DNA of 64,000 nucleotides. Source: an uncultured Flavobacteriales bacterium. GTDB lineage: Bacteria > Bacteroidota > Bacteroidia > Flavobacteriales > Flavobacteriaceae. The notes under the pieces were generated by a model, which had not been told where the DNA came from, searched no databases, and was given only the letters and a program-made list of their open reading frames with translations. The stretch is taken from positions 62,001 to 126,000 of the forward strand of contig CAJXRD010000001.1 in the NCBI GenBank assembly GCA_913058295.1, read 5' to 3'. The position numbers and the translations under genes were made by a program. Of this stretch, positions 24,827-34,663 are shown piece by piece; the first letter of the stretch is position 1; the number at the start of each line of letters is the position of its first letter.

Positions 24827-26659
24827 ATGTTAGAACTAGGTGGAATTATAATACTAGGAATATTAGCACAATGGTTTGCCTGGAGATTAAAAATCCCGGC
24901 AATTTTACCTTTGTTGTTAATTGGTTTATTGGTGGGTCCCATTTCTGCTGAATTTTTATCTGCAGATGGGACTAAATGGATAGAACCTGTTTGGAACGGT
25001 GAAGAAGGATTATTTGGAGGTAAAAATTTATACTTTTTTGTTTCACTCTCTATAAGTATCATTCTTTTTGAAGGCGGTTTAACCTTAAAATTCAAAGAAA
25101 TAAAGAGTGTTGGACCCCTTGTTATCACAAAATTAATAACTTTAGGGTCCTTAGTAACCTTCTTTTGTGCTGGAATAGCAGCTCATTTTATTTTTAATTT
25201 AAGCTGGGAGATTTCCTTTTTGTTTTCAGCATTAATTATTGTTACAGGCCCTACTGTAATAACCCCAATATTAAGAAACATACCTCTTAGAAAAGACATT
25301 TCAGCAATTTTAAAATGGGAAGGAATTTTAATAGACCCCATTGGTGCATTAGTTGCGGTTTTAGTTTTTGAATTTATCAGCGTAGGAGCTGGAGGCGAGT
25401 ATACAAAAACAGCTCTAATTGAATTTGGAAAAATAGTATTATTCGGTTCTACTTTTGGGTTTACTTTCGCACACGCCTTAAATTTTGCAATTAACAAACA
25501 ATGGATTCCTCATTATTTATTAAATGTTTTTGCATTGGCTTCCGTATTAGGGGTCTTTGTTTTATCAGACAGTTTTTCTCATGAATCAGGGCTGCTTGCT
25601 GTTGTAATAATGGGTATGGTTTTAGGAAACTCTCAATCTAAATATTTAAAAGAATTACTATATTTTAAAGAATCGTTAAGTATTCTATTAATTTCAATAT
25701 TGTTTATACTCCTTTCTGCAAACATTAATTTTGAAGATTTACTATTAATTTATCATTGGAAAACTTTGGGGATTTTCGCAATTGTAGTTTTTATTATTCG
25801 TCCATTAGGAGTGTTTTTAAGCACCTACAATTCTACATTAACTTTTAAGGAAAAAATGTTTATTAGCTGGGTAGGACCAAGAGGGATAGTCGCAGCAGGA
25901 ATTGCATCGTTATTTGGCTTAACTTTAGTTTTTAAAGGTATTAAAGACGCAGAATACATAACTCCATTAGTCTTTATGATTGTAATGGGAACAGTTTTGT
26001 TAAACGCTACAACCGCACGCTTATTTGCAAAATTAACTGGTGTTTTTTTAAAGAAATCCAATGGAATTTTGATAGTTGGAGCCTCAGAAGTTTCTCAATT
26101 AATAGGTGCTTATCTTAAAAAGAACAATCGCCATGTAGTATTAATAGATAGCAACCATACCAATATTGCTAAGGCTAAAGAAGCAGGATTAGATGCAATC
26201 ACCACAGATATTTATTCAGATAACTTAGAAGACAATATAGAACTAAACGACATCGGATTTTTAATGGCATTAACGGGAAGTGTAGATATTAATAAATATG
26301 CGATTCATAAGTTTAAAGATCATTTTGGTGAAAATGGAGCTTTTAGATTAGTTACTGAAGAAGAAAAAAATGATCCAACAAACAATCCAAAAGAAGGCTT
26401 GTTTTCTCATACGGATGATTTTACCTTATTAACTAAAACAACACAAGAATACCCAACAATAAATGAAGTGCCAATTATAGACAACGCTCATTATAAGAAA
26501 CTGATGGAAGCAACCATTGCAAATAAAAACACAATCCCAATATTTTTGAAAAATAAAAACGGAGAACTGTCTATAATTTCTTCCCACAACAAAGAAGTTG
26601 AAAAAACAGAAAAAGGATTTACGTTGATTTATCTAGGAAAACCTATAATGTTAGAATAA
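24827..26659 (+). CDS. Cation/proton antiporter with TrkA-N (RCK) domain
   Basis: 610 residues. About eleven or twelve hydrophobic segments (1-390) with the CPA-type core: IPAILPLLLIGLLVGP, VTGPTVITPILR and WVGPRGIVAAGIASLFG. After residue 395 an NAD-binding Rossmann domain of the TrkA-N type (GILIVGASEVSQLIGAYLKKNNRHVVLID) gates or regulates it, then a short tail. Na+/H+ or K+/H+ exchange is expected. Divergent from the SulP gene, 205 bp apart. Confidence 0.9.
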   Translation: MLELGGIIILGILAQWFAWRLKIPAILPLLLIGLLVGPISAEFLSADGTKWIEPVWNGEEGLFGGKNLYFFVSLSISIILFEGGLTLKFKEIKSVGPLVITKLITLGSLVTFFCAGIAAHFIFNLSWEISFLFSALIIVTGPTVITPILRNIPLRKDISAILKWEGILIDPIGALVAVLVFEFISVGAGGEYTKTALIEFGKIVLFGSTFGFTFAHALNFAINKQWIPHYLLNVFALASVLGVFVLSDSFSHESGLLAVVIMGMVLGNSQSKYLKELLYFKESLSILLISILFILLSANINFEDLLLIYHWKTLGIFAIVVFIIRPLGVFLSTYNSTLTFKEKMFISWVGPRGIVAAGIASLFGLTLVFKGIKDAEYITPLVFMIVMGTVLLNATTARLFAKLTGVFLKKSNGILIVGASEVSQLIGAYLKKNNRHVVLIDSNHTNIAKAKEAGLDAITTDIYSDNLEDNIELNDIGFLMALTGSVDINKYAIHKFKDHFGENGAFRLVTEEEKNDPTNNPKEGLFSHTDDFTLLTKTTQEYPTINEVPIIDNAHYKKLMEATIANKNTIPIFLKNKNGELSIISSHNKEVEKTEKGFTLIYLGKPIMLE

Positions 26660-26691
26660 ACAAAGGTTAAAGAATAACATTAAAAAAGGAA

Positions 26692-26943
26692 TTGCGTTAT
26701 AACGAAACAAAACTCAAAGCATTGAAAAAATCATTATTTATTATAGCCATACTTATTACTATTATTTCTTGTAAAGAAGACGACTCTGTATCTTGTACAA
26801 CTTGTAATTCCTCTCAAACAATTGCATTTGAGGTTTGTCAAGAAAGCAATGGAAATGCTTCTGTAAATGGGGAAGATACTGGCACGAGTTATGATACTTA
26901 TATAGCGGACTTACAAGAAGCTGGTGCTACTTGTGGAAGTTAA
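26692..26943 (+). CDS. Small cysteine-rich lipoprotein
   Basis: 83 residues from a TTG start; a second TTG at 26722 (MKKSLFIIAIL) gives a more typical signal peptide. Lipobox IISC (Cys27 or 17), then two CxxC-type cysteine pairs (SCTTCNSS, FEVCQES) and a final ATCGS. Extracytoplasmic. The pattern Cx2C...FxVC...DTGTSYDTYIADL...C is one I associate with small Bacteroidota lipoproteins, but no function is known. Ends convergently, overlapping the next gene's stop by 4 bp. Confidence 0.6.
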   Translation: MRYNETKLKALKKSLFIIAILITIISCKEDDSVSCTTCNSSQTIAFEVCQESNGNASVNGEDTGTSYDTYIADLQEAGATCGS

Positions 26944-27260
26944 CTTTTCCAGTATTGCGGGGCTGTTTCTTCAGAAATTTGATTCCAATAATCTGGAGTT
27001 ACTTTATGGCCATCAAAAGTTTTTAACCTTCTATTAAACACCCAAAGGGTAGGGTTAAAAACCATATCGGTTACTGCAACCGTGTAGAGTTGTGGCTCTT
27101 CTTCTGTTTTTCTTTTTTCTTCTTGAATTACTACTTCAAACCCATTGTGTTCTAATAATTTTTTCAAAAAATCTTTTCGAACTTCTTCAATTTTTTTTTC
27201 AACAAAAGTTACTCTTTGTTCCTCGATACTTCCAAATAAGTGTTTTCCTCCTAATCCCAT
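26940..27260 (-). CDS. Unknown 106-residue protein at the end of the nuo operon
   Basis: No known family recognised. Starts MGLGGKHLFGSIEEQRVTFVEKKIEEVRKDFLKKLL, then KRKTEEEPQLYTVAVTDMVFNPTLWVFNRRLKTFDGHKVTPDYW. A charged helical N-terminus with a mixed alpha/beta C-terminus and no membrane segment. The start lies 6 bp after the nuoN stop on the same strand, so it is the last gene of the complex I operon and may be an accessory or assembly factor; this rests on position only. Confidence 0.65.
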   Translation of the reverse strand: MGLGGKHLFGSIEEQRVTFVEKKIEEVRKDFLKKLLEHNGFEVVIQEEKRKTEEEPQLYTVAVTDMVFNPTLWVFNRRLKTFDGHKVTPDYWNQISEETAPQYWKS

Positions 27261-27266
27261 AAAACA

Positions 27267-28694
27267 TTACATCAAGTTACTACTAAGTTCAAATATATAT
27301 TCATATAACGGACTGTATAGCCCTAAGGTTAAAATACCTAAAACAGTAAGAATTAATCCAATTCTCATATATAATTTACTGTTAAAAAACGGTATTGCAT
27401 TTTCGCTTTTACGCAAGAACATTGCCCGAATTACCAATAAATAATAATATAATGAAATAGTTACGTTCACTACCGCTAAGAAAACCAACAAATAATACCC
27501 TTTACTTGCTGCTGCTGTAAAGAGGAAAAACTTTCCGAAGAAACCTGCAACAGGAGGAATTCCTGCTAAGGAAAATAAAGCCAACATCATCACCAAACTT
27601 AACTTAGGGTTCGTTCTATAAAGCCCTTCATAATCGTTCCTGTTCTCTTTACCTGTTTGTAAAGAAATTGCCTGAACCACACCAAATGCTGCAAGATTAG
27701 AAAACACATATACCAACACAAAATACACCACAGTAGCTAAACCTAATTGATCCCCAGTTATAATGCCCAATAATATAAATCCTGCCTGTGCAACGGATGA
27801 AAATGCTAAAAAACGTTTCATGTTTTGTTGTCTTAGGGCAAATAAATTACCAATAAACATAGTTGCTATTGCAATGACATACACCATATTTTCCCAAACA
27901 AACATCAAGGGTTTAAAAACAGTAAATAATAAAATCATTAAGATAAAAACCGCTGCTCCTTTCGATATTACTGATAAATATGAAGCAATACTTATGGGCG
28001 CACCTTCATATACATCTGCTGTCCAGAAATGAAACGGAACTAAGGATATTTTAAATGCCAATCCGGTGAAGAATAAAATCAATCCTAAGATGGATAAATT
28101 ACTTACTGAAATAACCTCCAAGATATCATTAAAGTAAATAGAACCAGTTGTTGCGTATAATAATGAAATACCAAATAGTGATACTCCTGAAGCTAATGCA
28201 GCGGATAAGATTAATTTAATTCCTGCTTCACTAGATATTCTTTTTGAAACTTCGAAAGCCGCTAAGGCAGCAACAGGAAGTGTAGATAACTCAAGACCTA
28301 AATAAAACATTAGAAAATCTCCTGCAGAAATCATGAAATACATTCCCAATAAAGAAGAGAATAATAACACAAAAAACTCTGTACCCCTCTGTTGTTCAAC
28401 AATTTTTTCTTGTAGCCAATCTGCCGATTGTAATAACAGTATTAACACACCAACATTTAAAACATTTTTAAAGAAATGAATCATTTCATTGGTTCTAAAC
28501 ATTCCTCCAAATAAGCTGCTTTCCGCTAATCCTAAAAACCCAAGAACAGTGTGAATTCCGAATAAGAAAATAGCTAAATGTACAATGTTGCTCTTTTTGT
28601 GATGAGGTATAAAGATTTCGGCAATGATCAACAATAATGTAATTGTCAACAATATTAGCTCGTGCCTCATTAATAAAAAACTACTAAAATCCAT
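27267..28694 (-). CDS. nuoN: NADH-quinone oxidoreductase subunit N
   Basis: 475 residues, about fourteen hydrophobic segments. Antiporter-like proton-pumping subunit of complex I: conserved Glu and Lys in the helices around LGLELSTLPVAAL and KISLVPFHFWTADVYEGAP, with the second half SVAQAGFILLG. In the membrane arm next to NuoM and NuoK. Stands 13 bp after nuoM. Confidence 0.95.
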   Translation of the reverse strand: MDFSSFLLMRHELILLTITLLLIIAEIFIPHHKKSNIVHLAIFLFGIHTVLGFLGLAESSLFGGMFRTNEMIHFFKNVLNVGVLILLLQSADWLQEKIVEQQRGTEFFVLLFSSLLGMYFMISAGDFLMFYLGLELSTLPVAALAAFEVSKRISSEAGIKLILSAALASGVSLFGISLLYATTGSIYFNDILEVISVSNLSILGLILFFTGLAFKISLVPFHFWTADVYEGAPISIASYLSVISKGAAVFILMILLFTVFKPLMFVWENMVYVIAIATMFIGNLFALRQQNMKRFLAFSSVAQAGFILLGIITGDQLGLATVVYFVLVYVFSNLAAFGVVQAISLQTGKENRNDYEGLYRTNPKLSLVMMLALFSLAGIPPVAGFFGKFFLFTAAASKGYYLLVFLAVVNVTISLYYYLLVIRAMFLRKSENAIPFFNSKLYMRIGLILTVLGILTLGLYSPLYEYIFELSSNLM

Positions 28695-28707
28695 TTTTTA
28701 TAAATTT

Positions 28708-30195
28708 TTATAAAACGCCCTGTATAAAAGGCTGTATACTTTCTAAAATCATATCACTTAACCAAAGTGGTGCAACTCCCATTCCTACTATCGGAATTAA
28801 CAGTAATAATATTCCTGTTTTTTCGAACCAAGTAACTTTCTCTAATTGTAAAAATGCTTCATTCTTCACGGGTCCCATCAACATAATCCCAACCACTCTT
28901 AATATATAAACAGCGGTTACTACAATAGCCGAAACCGAAACAATAGTTGCTATCCTATAAAACATTTCTTCATGTTGAAATGCTCCTACAAATATGTTCA
29001 TTTCAGCAACAAATCCACTAAACCCAGGTAAACCTAGAGAAGCCAATCCAGCGATGACATAGACTACCGATATAAAAGGAATCACTTTTAATAAGCCACC
29101 AAGCTTGGTAATATCTCTAGTGTGAGTTCTTCCATAGATCATTCCGATTAAGGCAAAGAATAATGCAGTCATAAAACCGTGAGAAAGCGATTGTAAAATG
29201 GCCCCATTCCATGCAGTTTTGTTCAACATTAGCAGGGCGAATAATACCAATCCTAAGTGACTTACTGAAGAATATGCATTGATATATTTTAAATCGGTTT
29301 GTTTTAAGGCTCCAAATGCTCCGTAAATCACTCCAGTTGCAGATAAAATAATAAAAAACCAAGACCAATCGACAGCTCCTTGTGGAAGTAAAAACATCGC
29401 TACTCTAAAAACACCATAGCCTCCTAATTTCATTAATACTCCAGCGTGAAGCATGGAAACTGCTGTTGGCGCAGACGCATGACCATCTGGAGACCAAGTA
29501 TGAAAAGGAAACAAAGCACCAAGTACTGCAAAGCCAATAAAGGTTAATGGAAAAAATAATTTTTGTGCTTCAAAAGGAATGTTTACTTGTGCTATTTCTA
29601 AAATATTAAAAGTAAGTGGACCTCCGTCTGCATTGGAATTGAAGTAAATCCCTAATATTCCCACTAACAATACAGCAGATGCCCCCATTAACATTAAAGT
29701 TAATTTCATGGCAGAATATTCTTTCGGGCCAGTTCCCCAGATTCCTATTAAGAGGTACATCGGGATTACTGCAATTTCGAAGAAAACAAACATCGTAAAC
29801 AGGTCTAAAGAAATAAAGAAACCATATACTCCCGTAGCTAAAACCAATAGAGATATAAAGAACTCTTTAGGCAAGTCGTCCATTTTCCATGAAATAAAGA
29901 CACCTGCAAGCACTACAATAGCAGTTAATAACAATAGAGCTACCGATATTCCATCGACTCCAATAGCATAATGAATGTTAAAGCTTTCATACCAAATAAG
30001 GTCTTTAGTAAAGACCATAATACTGTCATTAACAGCTCTTTCTTTAAAATAAGCAAAGACTAAATTAATTGCCATTCCTAATTGAAAGATACTTCCAACC
30101 ATCGAAATCAACCGGGATTGCTTTAAATCTTTCGCAAAGACCAAAGCTAAAATGGTAACGATAGGAACGATTAAAAAAAGCGATAAAATATCCAT
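28708..30195 (-). CDS. nuoM: NADH-quinone oxidoreductase subunit M
   Basis: 495 residues, about fourteen hydrophobic segments. Antiporter-like subunit: IAVIPMYLLIGIWG, LGALFPFHTWSPDGHASAPTAVSMLHAGVLMKLGGYG (channel Lys and His) and SSVSHLGLVLFALL. Pumps protons in the membrane arm of complex I. Nine bp after the nuoL stop. Confidence 0.96.
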   Translation of the reverse strand: MDILSLFLIVPIVTILALVFAKDLKQSRLISMVGSIFQLGMAINLVFAYFKERAVNDSIMVFTKDLIWYESFNIHYAIGVDGISVALLLLTAIVVLAGVFISWKMDDLPKEFFISLLVLATGVYGFFISLDLFTMFVFFEIAVIPMYLLIGIWGTGPKEYSAMKLTLMLMGASAVLLVGILGIYFNSNADGGPLTFNILEIAQVNIPFEAQKLFFPLTFIGFAVLGALFPFHTWSPDGHASAPTAVSMLHAGVLMKLGGYGVFRVAMFLLPQGAVDWSWFFIILSATGVIYGAFGALKQTDLKYINAYSSVSHLGLVLFALLMLNKTAWNGAILQSLSHGFMTALFFALIGMIYGRTHTRDITKLGGLLKVIPFISVVYVIAGLASLGLPGFSGFVAEMNIFVGAFQHEEMFYRIATIVSVSAIVVTAVYILRVVGIMLMGPVKNEAFLQLEKVTWFEKTGILLLLIPIVGMGVAPLWLSDMILESIQPFIQGVL

Positions 30196-30204
30196 ATTAG
30201 TCTT

Positions 30205-32124
30205 TTAATTTGTCCATAAATAAATAAATACTATTGCCAGTACAACTACCCCAGCAATAAACGCAAATGCATAATCTTGGAGCTTACCAGACTGTATTCC
30301 TTTAATTTTTTCTGAAACAACTACTGTTTTATTTCCAATCCCCTCCATAGTTCCATCTACTATCTTTTTATCGAACTTGGCAATAGGTGCTGAAATGCGA
30401 TTGAAAATTATTTTTTTAGTAATGAACAGGTACACTTCATCAAAATAAAATTTATGATATGCCCATTTGTATAAAACACCGAATGATTTCGCGTATTTAT
30501 CAGACAAGCTATTTTCTTTTTTATAGAATATCCACGCCAGTGCAATTCCTATCACTCCTACTCCAACAGCAATTGCTGCAAGCGGATAGTTTAAATGCGT
30601 TTCAAAGCCTTTATTATCGGGGGTAACATATTCACTAAATGGAATAAACCCGGCAACCACACTCATTCCTGCCAAAAACAGTAATGGAAAGGCCATAGAT
30701 ATCGGGGATTCGTGAGGGGCCTGTTCGTAATCTTTTTCTTTTCCCCAGAAAATCCCGAAGTAAATTCTAAACATATAAAAAGCGGTTAATCCAGCAACAA
30801 ATACTCCTATATAATATAGAAACTGATTGTGCTCAAAGGCAGCTACTAATATTTCATCCTTACTCCAGAAACCTGCAAAAGGAGGAATTCCAGCGATTGC
30901 TAAAGCAGCAATTAAAAAGGTAATATTGGTAATTGGCATGAACTTTCTAAGCCCACCCATGTCTTTTAAATAATTACTATGAACTGCGTGGATTACTGAA
31001 CCAGCACCTAAGAACAACAATGCTTTAAACATAGCATGAGTAAACAAATGGAACATCGAGGCCATATACCCAACACCTTCGTGTCCATCGTATCCTGAAA
31101 CCCCTAGAGCCATCATCATATACCCTAGTTGAGACATGGTTGAAAATGCCAAGACTCGTTTAATATCGGTTTGGGTTATCGCAACAATGGCTGCAAATAG
31201 AGAAGAAATACCTCCAACATAAGCCACAATGTTAAGCGCAAAACCTTCTTCTACAAAATAGAACATAGGGAATAAACGAGCTACTAAATATACCCCAGCA
31301 ACTACCATAGTAGCAGCGTGAATTAATGCTGAAACAGGTGTTGGTCCTTCCATTGCATCTGGTAACCATATATGAAACGGAAGCATTGCAGATTTACCAG
31401 CACCACCAATAAAGATTAAAATAAGACCCCAAGTAATAACTGATAAGCCCATAAATGAAGTAGAAGCCCAGTTTAAAATGGCGGATCCTTCTGGGTTGTT
31501 AAGTGTTTCAAAATCAAAAGTTCCAGTGTAATAACCCATAATTAAGATCCCGATTAAGAACCCTAAATCAGCAAAACGAGTTACTATAAATGCTTTTTTA
31601 GCTGCTGCTACTGCCGAAGGTTTTGTGTAATAATATCCAATTAATAAATAGGAGGAAACCCCGACTAATTCCCAAAATATATAAATCTGAAATAAGTTAG
31701 TAGCTAACACTAATCCAAACATAGAGAATGAAAACAGTCCTAAGAAAGCAAAAAACTTGGTATACCCAGGATCTCCTTTCATATAGCCACGACTATAAAT
31801 GTGTACCATTAATGAAATAGTTGACACCACCACCAACATCATTACAGAAATAGAATCTACCAATATTCCCATATCAATTTTAAGGGTATCGGTGAAATTC
31901 ATCCAAACCGTTTTATCTATAAACCGTTGGTATTTTCCATCTACTTTTCCAGAAACAAAGAAATATTGATAAGCTGCGTAGAAGGAAAGTATGGTAGAGC
32001 TCAATAAGCCTAGCACACCAATATATCCAGAAATTGCTGGCTTAATTTTTTGAAAATTAATTCCTAATAGCAGAAATACCGCTAGAGGAATAATTGGAAT
32101 TAAATAAATATATGTTATGTCCAT
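30205..32124 (-). CDS. nuoL: NADH-quinone oxidoreductase subunit L
   Basis: 639 residues with about sixteen hydrophobic segments, the distal proton pump of the membrane arm. Seen: IFWELVGVSSYLLIGYYY, GAGKSAMLPFHIWLPDAMEGPTPVSALIHAATMVVAG, SQLGYMMMALG. The long lateral helix HL is in the C-terminal part (about 500-620). The gene is separated from nuoK by 141 bp, the only clear gap in the L-to-N direction. Confidence 0.96.
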   Translation of the reverse strand: MDITYIYLIPIIPLAVFLLLGINFQKIKPAISGYIGVLGLLSSTILSFYAAYQYFFVSGKVDGKYQRFIDKTVWMNFTDTLKIDMGILVDSISVMMLVVVSTISLMVHIYSRGYMKGDPGYTKFFAFLGLFSFSMFGLVLATNLFQIYIFWELVGVSSYLLIGYYYTKPSAVAAAKKAFIVTRFADLGFLIGILIMGYYTGTFDFETLNNPEGSAILNWASTSFMGLSVITWGLILIFIGGAGKSAMLPFHIWLPDAMEGPTPVSALIHAATMVVAGVYLVARLFPMFYFVEEGFALNIVAYVGGISSLFAAIVAITQTDIKRVLAFSTMSQLGYMMMALGVSGYDGHEGVGYMASMFHLFTHAMFKALLFLGAGSVIHAVHSNYLKDMGGLRKFMPITNITFLIAALAIAGIPPFAGFWSKDEILVAAFEHNQFLYYIGVFVAGLTAFYMFRIYFGIFWGKEKDYEQAPHESPISMAFPLLFLAGMSVVAGFIPFSEYVTPDNKGFETHLNYPLAAIAVGVGVIGIALAWIFYKKENSLSDKYAKSFGVLYKWAYHKFYFDEVYLFITKKIIFNRISAPIAKFDKKIVDGTMEGIGNKTVVVSEKIKGIQSGKLQDYAFAFIAGVVVLAIVFIYLWTN

Positions 32125-32265
32125 ATTTAAGCTTTATTTTTTAGTGCCTAAAGTTGAAAGTATTTAGAGTGCCTAGAGTTTTTACTTTATCATTTAATTG
32201 CTTCATTTCTTTTTTATTTTAACTTTAAATACTTAAGCGCACTTTAGTTGCATTATAAGTACTTG
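32125..32265. repeat. 141-bp noncoding insert between nuoK and nuoL
   Basis: No reading frame of note. It holds two related short units, AGTGCCTAAAGTT (from 32141) and AGTGCCTAGAGTT (from 32168), of the kind that occurs as dispersed heptad-like tracts in Flavobacteria. Elsewhere the nuo genes touch or overlap, so this looks like a later insertion that left the operon intact. Confidence 0.5.
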
Positions 32266-32583
32266 TCAATATTTCATAATTTCAGTATCCTTTACTTCAA
32301 CAGAACTAATCTGCCTGTAAAGGTTTATAATAATCGAAATTGCTAATGCAGCTTCAGCAGCAGCAACAGCTATTATAAATATGGAAAATATAACACCTTG
32401 TAATATATCTGGATATAAATATTTGTTGATAATCACAAAGTTTATAACCGAAGCATTCATTATTAATTCCACTGAAATTAATATGGAAATCAAGTTTTTT
32501 CTTGTAATAAACCCATAAATTCCAATAAAAAACAGAACTGTAGTTAGGGTTAGTATTTCGTATATGCTAATTCCGGCGATCAT
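32266..32583 (-). CDS. nuoK: NADH-quinone oxidoreductase subunit K
   Basis: 105 residues, three hydrophobic helices. The conserved proton-path residues lie in LISVELIMNASVINF (helix 2, Glu) and AAAEAALAISIIINLYR (helix 3, Glu). Overlaps the nuoJ stop by 4 bp, so coupled translation. Confidence 0.95.
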   Translation of the reverse strand: MIAGISIYEILTLTTVLFFIGIYGFITRKNLISILISVELIMNASVINFVIINKYLYPDILQGVIFSIFIIAVAAAEAALAISIIINLYRQISSVEVKDTEIMKY

Positions 32584-33104
32584 GATGTTTCTTCGTTTTT
32601 ATCGGTTAGCTTATTTCCTTTAGCAATTACTATTGCTCCAATCATAACTGCTAATAATAGCACAGAGATTACTTCAAAAGGCAATACAAAACCACCTTCA
32701 CCATAATTTAGTAGTTTTTCACCAATTTCGGCAGTAGTTGTTGTCTTTGTGTTTTCTACTACATTAAAATTATAGGAATATATGGTACTTAGAAAAACTC
32801 CAATTCCTATTAAAGAAGCAATTGCAGTAAGAATTCGTTTTGAAGTTTTAGCAATCGCCATTTCTAATTCAATATGATGTACTAATAAAACTGAAAATAT
32901 CATTAATACAATAATTCCCCCCGCATATACTGTTAGTTGAATTGCAGCAAGAAAATTATAATCTATTAAAAAGAAAATCCCCGCAACACCCATTAAAACA
33001 AAAAGCAAATAGATAACTGAACGCATCATTTTACGGCTATTTACTGCAGCGATTGCAAAAACAATCATGATAACAGCTACAATGTAAAATATATATCTTT
33101 CCAT
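32580..33104 (-). CDS. nuoJ: NADH-quinone oxidoreductase subunit J
   Basis: 174 residues with five hydrophobic segments, including the VYAGGIIVLMIFSVLLVHH region (helix 3 with its pi-bulge) that follows the quinone reaction. Overlaps nuoK by 4 bp and begins 4 bp after nuoI stops. Confidence 0.94.
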   Translation of the reverse strand: MERYIFYIVAVIMIVFAIAAVNSRKMMRSVIYLLFVLMGVAGIFFLIDYNFLAAIQLTVYAGGIIVLMIFSVLLVHHIELEMAIAKTSKRILTAIASLIGIGVFLSTIYSYNFNVVENTKTTTTAEIGEKLLNYGEGGFVLPFEVISVLLLAVMIGAIVIAKGNKLTDKNEETS

Positions 33105-33108
33105 AATA

Positions 33109-33585
33109 TTAATCTTCTACTCCGTCCATTAATTTTGATTCTGGTTGGTTTAACACCTTGGTTAAATAAGACCTGTCATATACAGAGTTTTCATAATTTT
33201 GAGCCCAAACAATAGCGTCTGTAGGACAAGCCTCAATACACAAACTACACATTGTACAAAGTCCTAAATGGTATACAAACTTGTCTATTTCTTTTTTCTT
33301 TTTCCCTGTTTCTGGATTTACAACTCTATCCCAAACAATCTCAATACTTCCATTTGGACAAGCAATTTCACATTTCTGACAACCGGTGCAACGATGTTCA
33401 TTTTCCTTGTCGTGAGGCATCACTACTTCTCCACGAAAACGGTCGAACATTTTTAAAGTTTCTCGATTTTCTGGATATTGTTGTGTAATGGTTCCTTTTC
33501 TGGCATTTAAAAATACTTTTCCAGTAACACCCATACCGGTTAGTAGTGATTTGATTCCGTTATATATATTTGAAAAATAGCTCAT
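33109..33585 (-). CDS. nuoI: NADH-quinone oxidoreductase subunit I (two 4Fe-4S clusters)
   Basis: 158 residues. Two ferredoxin motifs, CTGCQKCEIACP and CTMCSLCIEACP, carry clusters N6a and N6b that pass electrons toward NuoB. In a complex without NuoEFG this subunit and NuoB/CD would be near the point where reduced ferredoxin donates. The N-terminal helix (about 1-35) contacts NuoH. Confidence 0.96.
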   Translation of the reverse strand: MSYFSNIYNGIKSLLTGMGVTGKVFLNARKGTITQQYPENRETLKMFDRFRGEVVMPHDKENEHRCTGCQKCEIACPNGSIEIVWDRVVNPETGKKKKEIDKFVYHLGLCTMCSLCIEACPTDAIVWAQNYENSVYDRSYLTKVLNQPESKLMDGVED

Positions 33586-33589
33586 ATTT

Positions 33590-34654
33590 TTATAACTGAA
33601 TTATTAAATTTTGCCAAACAATAAATGCCATAACGACTATGTTTACCAAATTAATTGGCAATAAATACTTCCATTCAAGTGTAAGTAATTGATCTATTCG
33701 AAGCCTTGGAAATGTCCATCGAAACCACATCATTAAGAACACGATGACAAATACTTTTCCTAAAAACCAAAATACTCCTAACCAAGGTATAGACTCTGTA
33801 ATTCCAAAAGGGGATAACCAAGCCCCAAAAAATACAGTGGTAGCTATTGCCGAAATGATAAACATATTTATAAATTCGGCCAAAAAGAAGTAAGCAAATT
33901 TCATCCCCGAATATTCAGTATGGAAGCCTGCACCTAATTCCGATTCTGCCTCAACCATATCAAAAGGCGCTCTATTGGTTTCTGCAGTACCTGCTATCAT
34001 ATATATCATAAAAGCTATAATTGCTGGAATATGTCCTTGAACTATTAACCAACCGTTTTTTTGTACCTCAACAATTTCTGAAAGTTGTAAAGACCCAGTT
34101 ATTAATACCATTGTTAATAATGATAATCCAATGGATAATTCATAACTAATAGTTTGTACACCACTACGCATTGCTCCAATTAGAGCAAATTTATTGTTAC
34201 TACTCCACCCTCCTAATAAAATTCCGATTACACCTATAGAAGAAATGGCAATTAAAAAGAAAATTCCAATATTAATATCGAATGCTTGAAACTCCTGAGT
34301 AAATGGAAATACAGCCAAAGCCATTAATGCCGAAATGATTACGAAATAAGGGGCTAAATTGTATAAGAATTTATCTGCCTTTTCTGTCCCTGTAAGCTCT
34401 TTTGAAACTAATTTAAGCGCATCTGCTAGTGTTTGTAATAAGCCTTTAAAACCAACTCTATTTGGCCCCATTCGCAACTGAAACCAAGCTGCTACTTTTC
34501 TTTCTAATAAAACTAAATACAAACCAAATACAGCAAATACAGCTAAGTAAACAGCAGCTATTAATACCATTTCTGTAATACTCGCTAAGCCTTCAGGCAT
34601 GACACTAAAGAGCCAATCGTGAATAGTTTTTGTGATGCCTAATGAAATATTCAT
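33590..34654 (-). CDS. nuoH: NADH-quinone oxidoreductase subunit H
   Basis: 354 residues, about eight membrane helices. The quinone-chamber signature is present: AWFQLRMGPNRVGFKGLLQTLADALKLVSKE and GTAETNRAPFDMVEAESELGAGFHTEYSGMKFAYFFLAEF. Follows nuoD with a 9-bp gap, in the position where E. coli has nuoEFG; nothing of those genes is left. Confidence 0.96.
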   Translation of the reverse strand: MNISLGITKTIHDWLFSVMPEGLASITEMVLIAAVYLAVFAVFGLYLVLLERKVAAWFQLRMGPNRVGFKGLLQTLADALKLVSKELTGTEKADKFLYNLAPYFVIISALMALAVFPFTQEFQAFDINIGIFFLIAISSIGVIGILLGGWSSNNKFALIGAMRSGVQTISYELSIGLSLLTMVLITGSLQLSEIVEVQKNGWLIVQGHIPAIIAFMIYMIAGTAETNRAPFDMVEAESELGAGFHTEYSGMKFAYFFLAEFINMFIISAIATTVFFGAWLSPFGITESIPWLGVFWFLGKVFVIVFLMMWFRWTFPRLRIDQLLTLEWKYLLPINLVNIVVMAFIVWQNLIIQL

Positions 34655-34663
34655 TTTTAATTT

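Noticed and set aside
34655-34663. Loss of nuoEFG as an assembly gap
   Set aside because: The nine-base junction between intact nuoD and nuoH frames is clean and both ends are full length.
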